A stretch of 64,000 nucleotides of DNA from DASZIT01 sp963709665. GTDB taxonomy: Bacteria; Actinomycetota; Acidimicrobiia; Acidimicrobiales; RAAP-2. The position numbers and the translations under genes are program-made. Below are positions 8,730 through 16,905 of the stretch, in pieces (positions within the stretch are counted from its first letter, which is position 1; every line of letters starts with the position of its first letter). The stretch is taken from NCBI GenBank assembly GCA_963709665.1, contig CAVPWU010000002.1, positions 1,488,001 to 1,552,000 on the forward strand. The letters are read 5' to 3'. The notes beneath the pieces are model-generated. The model ran no database searches. It had not been told where the DNA came from and saw nothing but the letters and a program-made list of their open reading frames with translations.

Positions 8730-10016
8730 TCAGAAGGCGAACACCCCCCCGTCGGAGGCCACCTCCCAGTAGCCGGCCCCGTCACTGGTGGAGGTGATGT
8801 CGACGATGGGCCGGTTGAGGGGCACACCGCCCATCGAACCGGCGAACTTGGCGTCGCCGAAGGCGAACACCCCCCCGTCGGAGGCGACCAGTCGGTAGCC
8901 ACCGCCGTTCGGCATGCCGGTGATTCCCACGATCGGCTCGTTCAGGGCATCCGCCCCGGTGGAGCCGTCGAACGGGGCACCGAAGGCGAAGATGCCGCCG
9001 TCGGAGGCCACCAGCCAGTAGCCGCCGGTCGCCGGGTCGGCGGCCATGCCCACGATCGGGCGGTTGAGGGGCATCCCGCCGGTCGACCCGTGGAAGGCGG
9101 CGTCGCCGAAGGCGAAGATGCCGCCGTCGGAGGCCACCTCCCAGTACCCGTGCCCGTCCGAGGTGGAGGCGATGGCCACGATGGGCCGGTTGAGCGGCGC
9201 ACCGCCCATCGACCCGTGGAAGGCGGCGTCGCCGAAGGCGAAGATGCCGCCGTCGGAGGCCACCTCCCAGTAGCCCTTGCCGGTGGGATCCACGGCGATC
9301 CCCACGATGGGCTGGTTCAGGGGCTGGCCACCCATGGACCCGTAGAACCTGGCGCTGCCGAAGGCGAAGATGCCGCCGTCGGAGGCCACCTCCCAGTAGC
9401 CACCTCCCCCCGGGACCCCGGCGATGCCGACGATGGGCTGGTTGAGGGGCTGGCCACCCATGGACCCGTAGAACCCGGCGGCCGGAGGGGCGGGCGGGGC
9501 GGGCGGTGGCGAGACGTGCCCGCCCCCGACCACCAGCGTGAATCGCCACGTGCCGAAGTCACCCACGGCGTCGTAGTCGTACCCGCCCACCACGTAGGTT
9601 GCCGGTGGCAGCCACGGGCTGGCGGAGATGGCGCCGGTCGACCTGACCACCACGTCCGACGCATCGGCCGGCTGCTCGCTGTAGCCGACGGCACCGTCGG
9701 CATTCAGCACCGTGAGGTGACCCGTGTAGCCGGCACCGAGGGCCACCGAGGCGGAGGTGGGCCGCCCCTGGGTCAGCGAGTGCGGGGTCACCGGGCAGGA
9801 CCCGACACTGCTGTCGCCACCGACCGAACTGTCGCCGCCCACGCTGCTGTCGCCGCCCACGCTGCTGTCGCCACCGACGCTGCTGTCGCCGCCCACCGAG
9901 CTGCAACTGCCCACCGCCCTGACCAGCCGGCTGCCGGTGGCCAGGGCCGGAATGGCACAGGCGACCACCAGCGCGGTGACGGCAGCGGTGACCCAGATCC
10001 ACCTGCTCATGTTCAT
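8730..10016 (-). CDS. secreted six-repeat (predicted beta-propeller) protein
   Basis: A 428-residue exported protein. Residues 1-27 are a signal peptide (MNMSRW then a hydrophobic run ending ALATG). Residues 38-74 are a Cys-flanked hexapeptide array of SSVGGD units. Residues 75-165 form a beta-rich domain, followed by a proline-rich linker. Residues 182-428 are six copies of a 42-residue repeat with consensus F-GS-GG-PLN-PIVGIA, then GYWEVASDGGIFAFGDA. The protein stops exactly at the end of repeat six. The repeat type is one I associate with Acidimicrobiia secreted proteins; function unproven. The ATG overlaps the upstream gene's stop (ATGA), indicating translational coupling. Confidence 0.85.
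   Translation of the reverse strand: MNMSRWIWVTAAVTALVVACAIPALATGSRLVRAVGSCSSVGGDSSVGGDSSVGGDSSVGGDSSVGGDSSVGSCPVTPHSLTQGRPTSASVALGAGYTGHLTVLNADGAVGYSEQPADASDVVVRSTGAISASPWLPPATYVVGGYDYDAVGDFGTWRFTLVVGGGHVSPPPAPPAPPAAGFYGSMGGQPLNQPIVGIAGVPGGGGYWEVASDGGIFAFGSARFYGSMGGQPLNQPIVGIAVDPTGKGYWEVASDGGIFAFGDAAFHGSMGGAPLNRPIVAIASTSDGHGYWEVASDGGIFAFGDAAFHGSTGGMPLNRPIVGMAADPATGGYWLVASDGGIFAFGAPFDGSTGADALNEPIVGITGMPNGGGYRLVASDGGVFAFGDAKFAGSMGGVPLNRPIVDITSTSDGAGYWEVASDGGVFAF
8733..9473 (-). repeat. six tandem 126-bp coding repeats
   Basis: These encode the six 42-residue units at the C-terminus of the secreted protein. Units 1-3 are nearly identical at the DNA level; units 4-6 diverge (for example GADALNEP in unit 5), suggesting amplification by unequal crossing-over followed by drift. 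Confidence 0.85.
9795..9902 (-). repeat. 18-bp tandem coding repeat, SSVGGD x5 plus SSVGSC
   Basis: Six 18-bp units in the secreted protein, bounded by Cys38 and Cys74. A disulfide between these would close the array into a loop. The perfect periodicity makes the copy number prone to slippage. Confidence 0.85.
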
Positions 10017-11464
10017 GCGGACTCCCTCGTCGGTTGGCTCGATCTTGCCGGTTGGCTCGAAGACGTGTGTTGGCTCGCGAAGCCGGCGACGCACCCTCCG
10101 ACCATGGCGATGAACGGAAGATGCCAGTCGAAGTCGAAGGCTCCCCCGACCGCGAAGGCGACGAGGGCGCCGACCGCGCAGGACGAGAGGTCGCTCCGTC
10201 TCCGCACCGTGGCGGCGACGGCGACAACGGCCAGGGCCAGCAGGGCGACGCCGATCACTCCCCCGTCGGCCGCCACCTGGAGGTACTCGTTGTGGGCGAA
10301 GTGGGCCCAGGTGCCGTCCGAGCTCTGGAAGGTGAGGAGCCGATCGGGTCCCACCCCGGCCAGGGGGGCGGACTCGAACTGCCGCAGCGCCGCCGACCAC
10401 TCCACCGAACGATCCTGGTCGCTGGGCGACAGCGCTCGGATGCCGATCTCATCGCGAAGCAGGAAGGCGGCGGAGCCGGCGATCAGCACCAGCGCCACCG
10501 CCACCACCACCCGGGTGCGTGGCGACCACGCCAGCCGACCCACGCCACTCCGCCGGGGGGGAGTGACTCCGATGGACACGGCCAGGGCCACGATGACGGC
10601 GAGCCCCACCTCGGGCGCCGGTCCGGTCCGGAACGAGGTCCCGACGGCCACCACCCCGACGGCCAGACCGGCCAGCAACGGGACGGCCAGCCGGCGGTAG
10701 CGGACCAGGGGGATCAGCGGCAACCCGCACACCAGTGCGATCAACGCCCCTCGGCTCTGGCTGGCCACCGCACCCGCCAGGCACAGGCAGACCACCGCCC
10801 GGGTCGACCACCGCGTCTCGTCCAGCCCCAGGGCCACCAGGAGGACCAGCACGAGCACCAGACCGGCGGCGTCGGAGTAGGTCAACACGCTGGCCAATCG
10901 CCAGAGATGCTGGGCGGACATGGCCATCGGGTACCACCGCACGGTGAGACCGATACAGCCGACCAGGGCCACCAGGGCTCCGATCCATCCCACGACGGTG
11001 GCCAGCTGCCGTTTCCAGGGGTCCGGGAGGGGCTGCACCACCGCAAACGCCGCCCCGAATCCCAGGACGGACGCCCCGAAGGGCAGAAACGAACTGCCGG
11101 TATGGGTGTCGATGGCGCGTGCCAGCCACCACAGGGCCAGGGCCACCAGCGCCGCCACAGCCACCAGCACCCACCGGTCGGTCTTCTGGGTGGTGAGGCG
11201 GACGGCCAGCAGGACCATGGAGACGATGGCCACACCGAGGGCGTCGACGGGCCAGAAACCCCCGTGGCGCAGGGCTTCCGCCGCCAGGAGTCCGATCAGG
11301 ACCGCCACGCCCAGCCGGGTGGCGACAGTCGTCGGGGCGGGTGTGGCTCCGGCCGGCCCCCGGCCGGGAGCGCCGGGGTCGGCGGCGGGCGGGGGTGCGG
11401 CGGCGGGCGGCGCGGAGGTCGGGACCGGTGAGGAGCTGACCGTCACCATTCCGAGGTCCGGCAA
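10013..11464 (-). CDS. O-antigen ligase/polymerase-like (Wzy_C) membrane protein
   Basis: About 483 residues. A proline/alanine-rich cytoplasmic N-terminus (1-45) is followed by roughly ten to twelve hydrophobic segments. The large external loop carries the Wzy_C signature: SRGALIALV earlier, then PLAGVGPDRLLTF and HNEYLQVAADGGVIGV. Such proteins polymerise or transfer glycans at the outer face of the membrane. The TTG at 11464 has GAGGAG five bases upstream; ATG 11449 is the alternative. It is translationally coupled to the secreted repeat protein, which might be displayed with, or bind, the product. Confidence 0.8.
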   Translation of the reverse strand: MPDLGMVTVSSSPVPTSAPPAAAPPPAADPGAPGRGPAGATPAPTTVATRLGVAVLIGLLAAEALRHGGFWPVDALGVAIVSMVLLAVRLTTQKTDRWVLVAVAALVALALWWLARAIDTHTGSSFLPFGASVLGFGAAFAVVQPLPDPWKRQLATVVGWIGALVALVGCIGLTVRWYPMAMSAQHLWRLASVLTYSDAAGLVLVLVLLVALGLDETRWSTRAVVCLCLAGAVASQSRGALIALVCGLPLIPLVRYRRLAVPLLAGLAVGVVAVGTSFRTGPAPEVGLAVIVALAVSIGVTPPRRSGVGRLAWSPRTRVVVAVALVLIAGSAAFLLRDEIGIRALSPSDQDRSVEWSAALRQFESAPLAGVGPDRLLTFQSSDGTWAHFAHNEYLQVAADGGVIGVALLALAVVAVAATVRRRSDLSSCAVGALVAFAVGGAFDFDWHLPFIAMVGGCVAGFASQHTSSSQPARSSQPTRESA

Positions 11465-11696
11465 CCGAGCTCCTCACGTCATCGGGAAGTCCAACCTCGT
11501 CGGAACGCCGACGTCGATGGCCTTTGGTGATTGGTGGCGTCACCGTAGCGTCATTCACGCGGTCTGGCAACGTCCGAAGCGCGGGAGTTTTGGCGCCTCC
11601 ACCGCCGTCCGGGATGGCGCCCATTGGCCAACCGGCCCCGGCATCCCCCGGGGCCATTGGAGCTCGATCAGCGGCAGGAGGACACCGGCGGGCGGC

Positions 11697-11713
11697 CGGG
11701 CGCCGGGCGCCCG
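11697..11713 (-). terminator. possible hairpin after the aminotransferase gene
   Basis: CGGGCG and CGCCCG pair around a five-base loop immediately downstream of the aminotransferase stop. There is no U-run, so this is only a candidate for termination or mRNA 3'-end protection. The rest of the roughly 250-bp gap to 11464 shows no gene. Confidence 0.3.
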
Positions 11714-11717
11714 CCCG

Positions 11718-12920
11718 TCACTGCAGTCGGGTCAGCGCCTTGCGGAGGGTGCGGATGCTCTGGCCGATCCGCTGCTCGTTCTCGATGAGGGCGAACCGCA
11801 CGTGGCGGTCGCCACCGGGACCGAAGCCGACGCCCGGTGAGGTGGCCACGTCACCCTCCTCGAGCAGGTACTTGGCGAACTCCAGCGACCCCATCTCCGC
11901 GTACGGCTCGGGGATGGGCGCCCACACGAACATGGTGCCCCGGGGCGGCGTGATGTCCCAACCGATGCGACGGAGCCCGTCGCACAGGGCGTCCCGGCGG
12001 GCCTGGTAGGTCTCGTTGATGACCTTGGGGTAGTCCGGCGCCTCGTTCATGGCCACGATGGCGGCGATCTGGATCGGCTGGAAGGTCCCGTAGTCGAGGT
12101 AGCTCTTGAGCTTGGTCAGGGCCTGGACGATCTCGGCGTTGCCCACCAGAAAGCCCATCCGCCATCCGGCCATGGAGAAGGACTTGGTCAGGGTGTAGAG
12201 CTCGACGGCCACGTCCTTGGCTCCCGGCACCTCGAGGATGGAGGGTGGCCGGTAGCCGTCGAAGGCGATGTCGGCATAGGCGAAATCGTGGACCAGCACG
12301 ATGTCGTGCTCCTGGGCGAACGCCACCAGCCGGGTCATCCACGCCAGGTCCACGCACTCGGTGGTGGGGTTGTGGGGGAAGGAGAGCACCACCACCCGGG
12401 GCTTCGGCCACGCCGACTCCCACGCCTCCATCAGGTTGGCGAAGAACGCCTCGCCGGGCTCCTCGCCGGTGGCGTCGCCCGGGCTGTCGAGGCGGACGTG
12501 GCGGACGTCGGCCCCCGCGAACAGCGGGGCGTAGATGTGGATGGGGTACGACGGCGACGGCACCAGGGCGGTGTCCCCCGGCCCCACCAGCACCCACATC
12601 AGGTGGGAGAGCCCCTCCTTCGCCCCGATGGTGGCCACCACCTCGGTGTCGGGGTCGAGGGCGACGTCGAACTTCCGGAGGTAGAGGTCGGCGATGGCCT
12701 GGCGGATCTTGGGGATCCCCCGACTGGCCGAGTAGCGGTGGTTCCGGGGGTTGCGGGCCGCCTCGGCCAGCTTCTCCACCGCCACGTCGGGCGAGGGCAG
12801 GTCGGGGTTGCCGAACCCCATGTCGATGACGTCCCGACCGGCGTGCCGGGCCTCGGCCTTGAGGTCGTTCATGGTGGCGAAGACGTACGGCGGCAGCCCA
12901 TTGATGCGTCGGAACTCCAT
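11718..12920 (-). CDS. alaC: PLP-dependent class I/II aminotransferase, AlaC-like
   Basis: A 400-residue fold-type I aminotransferase. The start MEFRRINGLPPYVFATMNDL, then DMGFGNPDLPSP, matches the AlaC/YfdZ group (glutamate-pyruvate aminotransferase) rather than AspC. GAKEGLSHLMW, PSYPIHIY, SFPHNPTTECVD and the PLP lysine in TLTKSFSMAGWRMGFLVGN are all present; RFALIENEQR contains the carboxylate-binding Arg. A role in alanine synthesis is likely. The ATG follows a TAGCCT -10 box by six bases, so it seems to have its own leaderless promoter despite lying only 40 bp from the upstream LLM gene. Confidence 0.88.
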   Translation of the reverse strand: MEFRRINGLPPYVFATMNDLKAEARHAGRDVIDMGFGNPDLPSPDVAVEKLAEAARNPRNHRYSASRGIPKIRQAIADLYLRKFDVALDPDTEVVATIGAKEGLSHLMWVLVGPGDTALVPSPSYPIHIYAPLFAGADVRHVRLDSPGDATGEEPGEAFFANLMEAWESAWPKPRVVVLSFPHNPTTECVDLAWMTRLVAFAQEHDIVLVHDFAYADIAFDGYRPPSILEVPGAKDVAVELYTLTKSFSMAGWRMGFLVGNAEIVQALTKLKSYLDYGTFQPIQIAAIVAMNEAPDYPKVINETYQARRDALCDGLRRIGWDITPPRGTMFVWAPIPEPYAEMGSLEFAKYLLEEGDVATSPGVGFGPGGDRHVRFALIENEQRIGQSIRTLRKALTRLQ

Positions 12921-12926
12921 GGACAG

Positions 12927-12932
12927 AGGCTA
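12927..12932 (-). promoter_or_regulatory. -10 box TAGCCT of the aminotransferase gene, leaderless
   Basis: TAGCCT on the minus strand, six bases before the ATG at 12920. Confidence 0.5.
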
Positions 12933-12960
12933 CCTCCGGCCCCGGGGGCCGCCGGCCACC

Positions 12961-13653
12961 TCACCGCACGGTGGCCGCCGCCTCCGCCACCACCTCCAGG
13001 GAGTCGGGCCAGGCGCAGACCGCCCAGGTCGCCCCCGCCTCCGCCAGCTCGCCGAGCTGCCGGGCCACCGCCGCCGACCCCCCCGCCACCGGTCCGCCCC
13101 AGCTGATCTCGAAGCCGGCCGCCGTCAGCTCGGCCACCCGTCCCGGCCCGGCCTCCCAGAGGTTGGCGGTGGCGCCCACCGTCCGGGCCAGGTCGGTGGT
13201 GGCGGGCAGGCCTCCGCCCACCCACACCGGGATCCCCCGGGCGGCCACCGCCACCGCCACCGCCCCCAGCCGCGCCCGCCGCTCGTCGGCCGGCCCGAAG
13301 GGGAGCCCGTAGGCCTCGTTCTCCGCCCGGCTCTTGGAGTCCCCGGTCCCCAGACCGGCGATGAGCCGGCCCCCGGAGAGGGCGGCCACGCTGGCCAGCT
13401 CCGCCACCAGGACGTCGTCGGGGAGCAGCCCGATCCGGGCCACCAGGGTGCCCAGGGCGATGGTGGTGGTGGTGGCGGCCAGGGCACCGAGCAGCGGCCC
13501 CGACGACAGCGCCGGGCGCTGGGGTTGGCCCATCGGCCACAGGTGGTCGAAGCAGAAGACCCCGTCGAGGCCGAGGGCCTCGGCCCGCCGGGCGGCGTCC
13601 AGGGCCGAGTCGCCCTCGTCACGGAACTGGGGCAGGGTGACCCCCACCCTCAT
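12961..13653 (-). CDS. LLM-class flavin/F420-dependent oxidoreductase
   Basis: A 230-residue luciferase-like TIM barrel. MRVGVTLPQF, AEALGLDGVFCFDHLWPMG and LGTLVARIGLLPDDVLVAEL are typical of F420-dependent LLM enzymes. GGRLIAGLGTGDSKSRAENEAYG is the glycine-rich cofactor segment. It is shorter than most members (about 280-330), lacking part of the C-terminal barrel. Substrate unknown. It is last in the queG-GT4-SRPBCC-LLM operon, 16 bp after the SRPBCC stop. Confidence 0.82.
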   Translation of the reverse strand: MRVGVTLPQFRDEGDSALDAARRAEALGLDGVFCFDHLWPMGQPQRPALSSGPLLGALAATTTTIALGTLVARIGLLPDDVLVAELASVAALSGGRLIAGLGTGDSKSRAENEAYGLPFGPADERRARLGAVAVAVAARGIPVWVGGGLPATTDLARTVGATANLWEAGPGRVAELTAAGFEISWGGPVAGGSAAVARQLGELAEAGATWAVCAWPDSLEVVAEAAATVR

Positions 13654-13669
13654 CGGGCCACCGGGACGG

Positions 13670-14113
13670 TCAGGCCGCCGACTCGACCCTGGCCTTCAGG
13701 TCGCGGAGGGCGATGGACATGATGCGGCTCTGGGCCCGCATCTTGATGAAGCCGGGCAGCGGCACCTTCATCTCCACCTCGAGGTGGTAGGTGACCTCGG
13801 TCCCGCCCGAGGAGGTGGGCTCGAACACGTACTGGCCGTCGAGCTTGGCGGTGATGTCGCCGCGGGTCTGCACCCACGACAGCACGTTCGGGGCCTGGGC
13901 GTAGTCGTAGGCGAGGGTGTAGCTGGTGCTGCGCCCGAAGGCGGCCGCCCGGAAGGTCACCAGCTGCGGGCGGCCCTCCTCGTCCCGGTCGTGGACGGTG
14001 ACCTCCTTGATGTCCGCCGCCCACTCGGGGTAGGCGTCGATATCGCTGCTGACCGCGAAGCACCGCTCCGGTGACGCCGTGACAACCATGCGCTCGGTGG
14101 CCTGTTCCGCCAC
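13670..14113 (-). CDS. SRPBCC/polyketide cyclase-like protein
   Basis: A 147-residue START-like helix-grip protein (SPERCFAVSSDIDAYPEWA, then TSYTLAYDYAQAPNVLSWVQ). These bind hydrophobic ligands; no catalytic residues can be assigned. The GTG start at 14113 has AGGAGGG six bases upstream. The position next to a PimB-like glycosyltransferase parallels the mycobacterial Rv2185c/Rv2188c neighbourhood (from memory), so a link to envelope lipid metabolism is plausible. Confidence 0.82.
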   Translation of the reverse strand: MAEQATERMVVTASPERCFAVSSDIDAYPEWAADIKEVTVHDRDEEGRPQLVTFRAAAFGRSTSYTLAYDYAQAPNVLSWVQTRGDITAKLDGQYVFEPTSSGGTEVTYHLEVEMKVPLPGFIKMRAQSRIMSIALRDLKARVESAA

Positions 14114-14159
14114 GTTCAGCCCTCCTGCTCGAGATGGCACCACGGTGCCGAGACCGGGA

Positions 14160-15302
14160 TCAGCCTTCCACGTCGGCCAGTGCCGCGGCCAGCCTAGGGG
14201 CGAGGATGTCGTAGTCGAAGGATGCCTCCGCCCGTCGCCTGGCCTCGGCTCCCATCCGCCGGCGTTGGTCGGGGTCGGCGAGCAACCCGCCGATCGCCCC
14301 GGCCACCGCCCCCACATCGGTGGGCCGGCCGACCAGCCGTCCGGTCACCCCGTCGACCACCGCCTCCCCGGCCCCCCCGGAGTCGCCGGCCACCTGGGCC
14401 ACCCCGGCGGCGGCGGCCTCGAGGAAGACGATGCCGAAGCCCTCCTGCTCGAGGTTGAGCCACCGATTGCGGCAGAGCATGGCGAAGACGTCGGCGGCGC
14501 CCACCAGTCGGGGCAGATCCTCGTCGGAGACGCCCCCCAGGAGGTGGACCGGGGCCTGGCGCTCGGCGATCTTGCCCTGGAGCCGGTCGTGGTCGCGTCC
14601 CCGTCCGGCGATGGCCACCACCAGGTCGGGGCGGCCGGCGCCCAGCAGGGCGGCGGCGTCGATGAGGATGTCCATCCCCTTCCGGGGGACCAGGCGGCTG
14701 ACACTCACCACCAGTGGGCCCTCCACGGGCAGTCCCAGGTCGACGCGGGCGGCCAGCCGCTCGGCGCCGTCGAGTGGCCGGAACCGCTCGAGGTCCACCC
14801 CGGGGGGGATCTCCACCACCGGAGGGACTCCCCGGCCCCTCAGGGCCCGCCGGGCCTCGGCCGCCGGGTAGCCGCCGGCGGAGACGGCCAGGACGCTGTG
14901 CCGGAGGATGCGGGCCAGCGCCTCGCGGCTCCCCGGGATCCGTCCGGGGACGGCCACCTCCGCCCCGTGGAGGACCACGGCGTAGGGAAGGCCGAGGTGG
15001 GGGCCCACGATCCCGAGGGGGAACGCCGGGTCGATGACCACCAGATCGGCCCCCACCCGGTCGGCCGTCGCCCGGATCCGGCGGGTGAGGTCGGGCGTCG
15101 GCACCAGCACCTTCGACCCCACCCGCTCGATGCGCACCCCCCGACGGGCCTGCTCGGCGTCGAACCGGGCGGCGCCCGGGTCCGAGGCGGCGGTCAGCAC
15201 CGCGAACGACGAGGGGTCCATCCGCCGCCACAGCTCCCAGAGGTAGGCCTGGATGCCGCCGACCTTCGGCGGGAAGTCGTTGGTCACCAGCAGATGGGTC
15301 AC
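14160..15302 (-). CDS. GT4-family glycosyltransferase, PimB-like
   Basis: A 380-residue GT-B enzyme. The N-terminus THLLVTNDFPPKVGGIQAYL is the hallmark of the PimB'/MgtA group that transfers mannose from GDP-mannose to phosphatidylinositol mannoside. The middle has HGAEVAVPGRIPGSR and PPGVDLERF. The donor domain carries VSRLVPRKGMDILI and the EX7E motif in EGFGIVFLEAAAAG. The GTG start overlaps the queG stop as GTGA, so translation is coupled. Acceptor assignment is inference from the N-terminal motif and the SRPBCC neighbour. Confidence 0.85.
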   Translation of the reverse strand: MTHLLVTNDFPPKVGGIQAYLWELWRRMDPSSFAVLTAASDPGAARFDAEQARRGVRIERVGSKVLVPTPDLTRRIRATADRVGADLVVIDPAFPLGIVGPHLGLPYAVVLHGAEVAVPGRIPGSREALARILRHSVLAVSAGGYPAAEARRALRGRGVPPVVEIPPGVDLERFRPLDGAERLAARVDLGLPVEGPLVVSVSRLVPRKGMDILIDAAALLGAGRPDLVVAIAGRGRDHDRLQGKIAERQAPVHLLGGVSDEDLPRLVGAADVFAMLCRNRWLNLEQEGFGIVFLEAAAAGVAQVAGDSGGAGEAVVDGVTGRLVGRPTDVGAVAGAIGGLLADPDQRRRMGAEARRRAEASFDYDILAPRLAAALADVEG

Positions 15303-16432
15303 GCCGGCGGGACCACCAGGTCCGACCGGCCGAGCTGCCGGGCCGCCCAGGCGGCGTGCTCGGCCAGGAGCGGGTCGTCGCCGCCCAGGTACCGGCGCAG
15401 CGCCCCCACGGTGGCCGGGTCGGCGCCGTCGCCGACGTTGCCCAGCGCCACCAGGGCGTTGCGTCGCAGGTACCGGGGGTCCCGCCCGGCGATGTACCAC
15501 CGACCGTGGGCGGCGAGCAGCTCGGCGTCGGGGGCGGCCAGCACCCCGAGGAGATCGACGGTGGCCTGCGCGTCGTCCTCGGGGGGGTCCGCCGGGATCC
15601 GGCGGTCGACGGTCCGGTTGACCGGGCACACCTCCTGGCACTCGTCGCACCCGTAGATCCGGTCCCCGAGGGCCTCCCGGAGGGCCTCGGGGAAGGAGCC
15701 CGGGGCCTGGACCAGCCAGGCCAGGCAACGCCCGGCATCGAGGACCCCGGGCGCCACCAGGGCACCGGTGGGACAGGCGTCGAGACAGCGGGTGCACCGA
15801 CCGCACCCGCTGGCGTGGGCGCCGGGGGGTGCCTGGTCCTCGGGAGCGTCGAGCGGGGCGTCGGTGACCACGCTCCCGAGCACGAACCAGGAGCCCAGAC
15901 CGGGAAGGAGGAGGAGGGTGTTCTTCCCGAACCAGCCCAGCCCGGCCCGGTGGGCGGCCGCCCGGTCCACCAGGCCGTTGTCGTCGCACACCACGGCGGC
16001 CCGCCAGCCTTCCGCCCGGAGCCGGTCGGCCACCGCCGACAGTGCCGACCGCAGCGAGGCGTAGTGGTCCCGCCGGGCGTAGCGGGCGACCCGCCCGACC
16101 GGCCCCCCGGTCGGCAGCGCCGGAGCCGGGTCCGGCTCGTCCCGGCGGTAGCTCCACGCCCCCACCACCAGGGAGCGGGCACCGGGGAGGAGACGGGCCG
16201 GATCGGTGGAGCGGTCGGGGTTGCGGTAGGTGAACTGCATGCCGGCGTGGAGGCCCCGGGACCGGCGGTCGAGGAGGTCGGCCCGGGTGTCCTCGAAGGC
16301 GGCGGTGCCGGTGACGCCCACGGCCGACAGTCCGTGGGTGGACCCCACCGCGATCAGCTCCTCGACCAGGGCCGGCCCGGGGGTCCGGCCGAACGCCGGG
16401 GGCGACGCCAGCGGGGTCGGGGAGGAGACCAT
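15299..16432 (-). CDS. queG: epoxyqueuosine reductase
   Basis: A 377-residue cobalamin- and Fe-S-dependent enzyme catalysing the last step of queuosine formation in tRNA. Two [4Fe-4S] motifs are visible: CGRCTRCLDACPTGAL with its partner CP, and GCDECQEVCPVNR. The N-terminal cobalamin-binding domain (AVGVTGTAAFEDTRADL, then MQFTYRNPDRSTDPARLLPGA) is intact, and HEAT-like repeats close the C-terminus (RRNALVALGNVGD). First gene of a four-gene operon with GT4, SRPBCC and LLM genes; no other queuosine genes are nearby. Confidence 0.93.
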   Translation of the reverse strand: MVSSPTPLASPPAFGRTPGPALVEELIAVGSTHGLSAVGVTGTAAFEDTRADLLDRRSRGLHAGMQFTYRNPDRSTDPARLLPGARSLVVGAWSYRRDEPDPAPALPTGGPVGRVARYARRDHYASLRSALSAVADRLRAEGWRAAVVCDDNGLVDRAAAHRAGLGWFGKNTLLLLPGLGSWFVLGSVVTDAPLDAPEDQAPPGAHASGCGRCTRCLDACPTGALVAPGVLDAGRCLAWLVQAPGSFPEALREALGDRIYGCDECQEVCPVNRTVDRRIPADPPEDDAQATVDLLGVLAAPDAELLAAHGRWYIAGRDPRYLRRNALVALGNVGDGADPATVGALRRYLGGDDPLLAEHAAWAARQLGRSDLVVPPA

Positions 16433-16507
16433 GGCCCCATGCTCGCACGGCGGCCGAGGGTGGCCGGTGCCGCCCGGGTGGCCGGTGGCGGTGGATCGGC
16501 GGTTGGT

Positions 16508-16777
16508 TCAGCCGGCCCGGCGGGAGTGGCGCACGCCGGGGACCAGCCCGGCCTGCTCGAGGAGCCGCACCGCCCGGACCTCGTCGGCATCGACGATGAC
16601 GGCGTCCTCCGGACGGCGGTCCACGATGAAGCTGACCACGCAGTCGTCACAGACCTCGGTGTGCTGGTGCTCGCACTCCCCGCAGTCGACCACGAAGGAG
16701 GCCGGCGGGACCGGTTCGATCGGGCGGCGGGACGGGAACGGCGCCGGGACGGCGGTGGGGGTGGTGGTGACGGGCAC
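16508..16777 (-). CDS. small CxxC zinc-ribbon-like protein
   Basis: An 89-residue protein from a GTG at 16777 with AGGAGG seven bases upstream. A variable Pro/Thr-rich N-terminus is followed by CGEC and CDDC motifs spaced 11 residues apart (VDCGECEHQHTEVCDDCVV), which would bind a metal. The C-terminus is charged. It resembles small conserved actinobacterial hypotheticals; no function known. It sits alone between queG and the hydroxyacid dehydrogenase gene. Confidence 0.7.
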   Translation of the reverse strand: MPVTTTPTAVPAPFPSRRPIEPVPPASFVVDCGECEHQHTEVCDDCVVSFIVDRRPEDAVIVDADEVRAVRLLEQAGLVPGVRHSRRAG

Positions 16778-16905
16778 GGTGCTGCCTCCTCTGGGTCGGT
16801 GGGCCCGGGTGGGCCGATCGGGGTCCAGTGTGGAGGTGGGGTGTGACACCGGCCCCTCCTGCGGGCGTCCTCCCAGCTCAGAGGGGGATCCGTCGGCCGG
16901 GCCGG

